Assembly: GCF_014638095.1 (NCBI RefSeq)
Contig: NZ_BMFH01000001.1
Span: 1,373,227 to 1,437,226, forward strand
DNA from: Muriicola marianensis
Lineage (GTDB): Bacteria; Bacteroidota; Bacteroidia; Flavobacteriales; Flavobacteriaceae
Length of the DNA: 64,000 bases
Direction of reading: 5' to 3'
Part shown: positions 61,456 to 64,000 of the stretch, one piece after another
Numbering within the stretch: position 1 is the stretch's first letter
Layout of the letters: each line of letters starts with the position of its first letter
The notes under the pieces: model-generated
The model's input: the letters and a program-made list of their open reading frames with translations, nothing else
Told to the model about the DNA's origin: nothing
Databases searched by the model: none
Position numbers and translations under genes: made by a program

Positions 61456-61486
61456 AGCCCTTCGCACTATGTGCGAGGGGCTTTTT
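61456..61486 (+). terminator. Intrinsic terminator of tRNA-Asp
   Basis: AGCCCTTCGCAC pairs with GTGCGAGGGGCT around TAT, one T-G pair, followed by five T. Confidence 0.85.
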
Positions 61487-61498
61487 CATTTCGCAGCG

Positions 61499-61514
61499 CG
61501 CAAGCTCGCTTGCG
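61499..61514. repeat. Inverted repeat after the tRNA terminator
   Basis: CGCAAGC-TC-GCTTGCG, a perfect 7-bp inverted repeat leading into the repeat block. It has no T-tract. Confidence 0.45.
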
Positions 61515-61520
61515 AAAGCG

Positions 61521-61895
61521 GAGAAATGGAAAAGTCTCTAAGGCTGCGCAGCAGCCGGAGGGGCTCGGGCACACTTCTCTGCAGGACCACCTCCTTGGGC
61601 CGTTTCCGAGCTGGAAGCGAGGAAACAATCCCAACCTTTTATTCCCTTGAATCGCGGAGAAATGGAATAGACTACTGCCTGCGCAGCAGGCAGAAGGGCT
61701 TTGATTCTCTGCAAGGCCCCTTATTGGGAGGCTTCCGAAGTGAAACGAAGGAAGCAATCCCGTGCTCAAAATCGGTTGGATAGACAAAAAGAAAAAAACT
61801 ACCGGCTGCGAAAGCAGTCGGAAGGGCTCGGGCACACTTCTCTGCAGGACCACCTCCTTGGGCCGTTTTCCGAATATAGTGAGGGAAACAATCCC
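61521..61895. repeat. Three diverged tandem-like repeat units of about 105-112 bp
   Basis: Unit A 61521-61632, B 61657-61761 and C about 61790-61895 share the order: purine-rich start (GAGAAATGGA in A and B), a GC-rich hairpin (GGCTGCGCAGCAGCC, CTGCCTGCGCAGCAGGCAG, CCGGCTGCGAAAGCAGTCGG), GGAAGGGCT-like, TTCTCTGCA, and an end CAATCCC. Units A and C share an identical 45-bp block (61561-61605 and 61824-61868), while B is diverged. Unit spacing is about 135 bp. No coding frame is sensible across it. Confidence 0.75.
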
Positions 61896-61963
61896 ATCAA
61901 AGGGGCATTGGCAACGATCAATATGCCGGATTTAAGTATCTTTCTCGTAATTAATCAGAGATC

Positions 61964-62704
61964 ATGAAGAAGTTAGCCTGTTTGCTCTCCCTATTATTTT
62001 TGGTTGTCAGTTCCATCAGGGCTCAGGACCAGGTATATGAACTCAGGATGTATGAGCTGGAATTCTTTCGGCCTGCGGAGGTGCTGCACTCGTATTTTGA
62101 AGATGCACTCATCCCCGCCTTAAACAGACAGGGAGTAAGCAATGTGGGAGCCTTTGAAGAGATCGGCGAGTCACTTCCCAAAAAGATTTACTTGCTTATC
62201 CCCTATAAGGATATCACTTCCTTTCAGAATAGCAGTAGTGAGCTGTCCACAGATGAGGCCTACCAACAGGCCGCGAGCCCCTATCTGACCTCAGGCCAGG
62301 ACATGATTCCTTACAAGAGGATTAATGTGAGTCTCATTCATAGTACAGAAAGCTTTCCGGAACTTCAGGTCCCCGCAGATCCAGGATTATTTGAGCTCAG
62401 GATCTATGAAAGCCATAATGAAGATGCCTTGAGGCGAAAGTTGAAGATGTTTGAAAGCGAATTTAACATCTTCGAGGATGCCGGATTATCCATGGTATTC
62501 TTTGGCAAGAATATTACCGGAGACCAGATGCCTTGTCTGACCTATATGCTGGCTACTGCTGATATGGAAGAAAATAAAAAGGGCTGGGCTAATTTTGTTG
62601 AACATCCTCAATGGAAAAAACTTCTTGCTATGGAAGAGTTTAAAAATTCCATGAGTGACATCACACGTGTATTTTTAAAACCATTGAATTATTCCCAATT
62701 GTAA
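61964..62704 (+). CDS. Exported NIPSNAP-domain protein
   Basis: A 246-residue protein with a Sec signal (MKKLACLLSLLFLVVSSIRAQ) and two NIPSNAP-type ferredoxin-like domains: VYELRMYELEFFRPAEVLHSYFEDALIPALNRQG and LFELRIYESHNEDALRRKLKMFESEFNIFEDAG, each ELRxYE. The fold resembles Dabb barrels; exported bacterial members have no known role. A TATCTTTC -7-like element is at 61937-61944. Confidence 0.85.
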   Translation: MKKLACLLSLLFLVVSSIRAQDQVYELRMYELEFFRPAEVLHSYFEDALIPALNRQGVSNVGAFEEIGESLPKKIYLLIPYKDITSFQNSSSELSTDEAYQQAASPYLTSGQDMIPYKRINVSLIHSTESFPELQVPADPGLFELRIYESHNEDALRRKLKMFESEFNIFEDAGLSMVFFGKNITGDQMPCLTYMLATADMEENKKGWANFVEHPQWKKLLAMEEFKNSMSDITRVFLKPLNYSQL

Positions 62705-62785
62705 TATGTAGTTCCGTTTTTGTCTTTTTGTTTCTAACACGGTCCATTTTAGCCGATTAGGTTCTGCTTTGTGATTCCACGACGA

Positions 62786-64000
62786 TCACCTTTCTTCCTG
62801 CTCCTCACCTTTATCGATTACTTCTTCCCTCCTGTCATTCAGCAGCCTGCTTTGAGTAGCCGTCTTCATTTCCGCATATCTCGGATCCTGTATATAATCC
62901 TCCTTCTGCATCTTCATCACCTCAATGCTCAGAAACCCGAATTCACTCACCACCTTTCCGTAAAAACGATAAATACCCCGCCCCCGGAACCGGTATTTGG
63001 CGGCCACAGGCGGGAAGAGGACCGTGTCGAACACCTCCCCCTGCTGGTCGACCAGGGTGGCGAAATTCATCCGCTTGCCGGTATGGGTCTTGGTATTCTT
63101 GACCGTGACCAGGTAGCCATAGATGTCTATATAACGCCCCTCGTACCGGGGGAGGTCCTTGCTGCCATGGTCGTTCTTCGGAGGCTCCTTCAGCAAACGA
63201 AAGGGACTGCACAGGCAGAACCCCAGAAGTTCCCACTGGGTAAAGGCTGTCTCCAGCTCCGTAGAGTGGAGATGGGGAATACTGAAATCCTGGTGGACGG
63301 GCGGGAACAGCTTGGGGTGGTCTATGGCATTGCCTTTGTTCAGAAACAGATGAGCCTCCCACAGGAGTTCGTGCTTATTAATGCCCGTAAAGCGGAAGGC
63401 ATCGATACGGATCAGGATGCTCACCTGCTCGATAGAGATCATCACCCGGTCCAGGAAATCTTCCAGGGACAGGAAAAGGCCGCGGGCCTTCCGCTCCTTC
63501 AGGATGCGGTCCATCACCCGGGCCTCCAGTTCCTTAAGGTATGCAAAGCCCAGGTAAATCTCTTTTCCGTAGATGCAGTTCACCGCTATACTCCTGTTGA
63601 TACAGGGAGCATGGATCACCGCGCCCAGCATCCGCGCTTCATGCACGTAGAATTCCGGCCGGTAAAAACCACCCCCGTTGTTAAGTACGGCTACCAGGTA
63701 CTCTAACGGGTAATACGTCCTCAAAAAGAGGCTCTGGTAGCTTTCCACAGCATAGGAGGCCGAGTGGCCCTTGGCAAAGGCATAGCCCGCAAAACTGGCC
63801 ACCTGGTGCCAGACCTCGTCGATCAGGGAGTCTTCGTACCCCTTCCGACGACAGTTCTCCACAAACTTGTCTTTGATCTTCTGGAACTCCTCCCGGGACC
63901 TGTATTTCCCGCTCATCCCCCTGCGAAGGACATCGGCTTCCCCCAGGGTAAGGCCCGCAAAATAGTGGGCCACCTTGATCACGTCTTCCTGGTAGACCAT
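62786..64000 (-). CDS. Second DNA polymerase III alpha-like protein (DnaE2-type), C-terminal part
   Basis: The visible 404 residues are the C-terminal part of a C-family polymerase; the true start lies beyond 64000. EDVIKVAHYFAGLTLGEADVLRRGMSGKYRS is the fingers motif, ASFAGYAFAKGHSASYAVESYQSLFLRTYYPLEYLVAVLNN is the thumb-fingers motif, and the end has an OB fold (IDIYGYLVTVKNTKTHTGKRMNFATLVDQQGEVFDTVLFP). It differs clearly from the dnaE in this window and lacks its long C-terminal domain. In Bacteroidetes this second alpha is often SOS-linked and error-prone; the partner genes would be outside. Confidence 0.88.
   Translation of the reverse strand: MVYQEDVIKVAHYFAGLTLGEADVLRRGMSGKYRSREEFQKIKDKFVENCRRKGYEDSLIDEVWHQVASFAGYAFAKGHSASYAVESYQSLFLRTYYPLEYLVAVLNNGGGFYRPEFYVHEARMLGAVIHAPCINRSIAVNCIYGKEIYLGFAYLKELEARVMDRILKERKARGLFLSLEDFLDRVMISIEQVSILIRIDAFRFTGINKHELLWEAHLFLNKGNAIDHPKLFPPVHQDFSIPHLHSTELETAFTQWELLGFCLCSPFRLLKEPPKNDHGSKDLPRYEGRYIDIYGYLVTVKNTKTHTGKRMNFATLVDQQGEVFDTVLFPPVAAKYRFRGRGIYRFYGKVVSEFGFLSIEVMKMQKEDYIQDPRYAEMKTATQSRLLNDRREEVIDKGEEQEER

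Noticed and set aside
61275-61541. Plus-strand open frame across tRNA-Asp
   Set aside because: Half of it is the translated tRNA (VVQLVRIPACHAGGRGFESRPD); not a protein gene.
61521-61895. CRISPR array
   Set aside because: Units are about 110 bp, diverged and only three; no short identical repeats with unique spacers and no cas genes.
62771-63706. 311-codon plus-strand open frame at the right edge
   Set aside because: Antisense to the DnaE2-type gene, which has strong polymerase motifs.

Overview
The window looks like chromosome of a marine-type member of the Flavobacteriaceae (Bacteroidetes). Evidence: promoters of the TTTG-N19/20-TAnnTTTG type, gene families typical of the phylum (DUF4407, DUF3667, DUF4230, fused CcoNO, a clade II Sec-type NosZ lipoprotein, a DnaE carrying its own proofreading exonuclease, a long Ala/Glu-rich tail on ribosomal protein S16), and moderate GC content. 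The genus cannot be fixed from sequence alone. No phage, insertion sequence, CRISPR array or integrase was seen.

Layout. 1-0.4 kb: start of an ECF sigma factor cut by the left edge, then tRNA-Leu(TAG) and a decayed tRNA-Leu fragment. 0.8-9.8 kb: housekeeping and small membrane or lipoprotein genes (M20 peptidase, DUF4407, MmcQ, Dabb lipoprotein, DUF4230, cyclase, hemW, DUF3667, ruvC, TonB-like lipoprotein, DUF456, nitroreductase). 9.9-16.9 kb: a complete histidine-degradation operon hutH-hutI-hutU-hutG facing homogentisate dioxygenase, followed by a compact candidate small RNA on the minus strand. 18.9-29.5 kb: a low-oxygen respiration block (universal stress protein, Crp/Fnr regulator, copper-exporting FixI ATPase, CcoS, CcoNO, CcoQ, CcoP, CcoG, FixH, TauE-like protein). 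29.5-33.5 kb: CoA transferase, deoC, deoD, LOG-family and DUF1643 genes. 33.5-40.4 kb: an N2O-reduction operon read leftwards (cytochrome c, fasciclin lipoprotein, nosZ, an unnamed membrane protein, nosL, nosD, nosF, nosY), then a divergent Rrf2 regulator, and hemN with a second universal stress protein. 43.4-51.5 kb: an oxidoreductase, a sugar-phosphate nucleotidyltransferase with a kinase, a Rieske oxygenase with a glutaryl-CoA-dehydrogenase-like enzyme, and an amino acid permease with a dimethylargininase-like enzyme. 51.5-61.2 kb: rpsP-rimM-trmN, a degenerate M23 protein, DUF2383, dnaE, trxA, DUF58. 61.2-64 kb: tRNA-Asp with a leader and terminator, three diverged repeat units, a NIPSNAP protein, and the C-terminal part of a second DnaE-type polymerase cut by the right edge.

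The most striking signal is regulatory. Five dyads of the form (A/C)TGAY-N4-RTCA(T/G) lie upstream of the stress protein gene, fixI, ccoS-ccoNOQP, the nos operon together with the divergent Rrf2 gene, and hemN. In all six promoter directions the dyad centre is exactly 29.5 bp from the first base of a TAnnTTTG-like -7 element, so it replaces the -33 element. The Fnr-like protein encoded in the middle of this set keeps three of the four E. coli FNR cluster cysteines and has a changed recognition helix that fits the changed outer base of the dyads. Together these define a compact hypoxia / N2O-respiration regulon in one 25-kb region.
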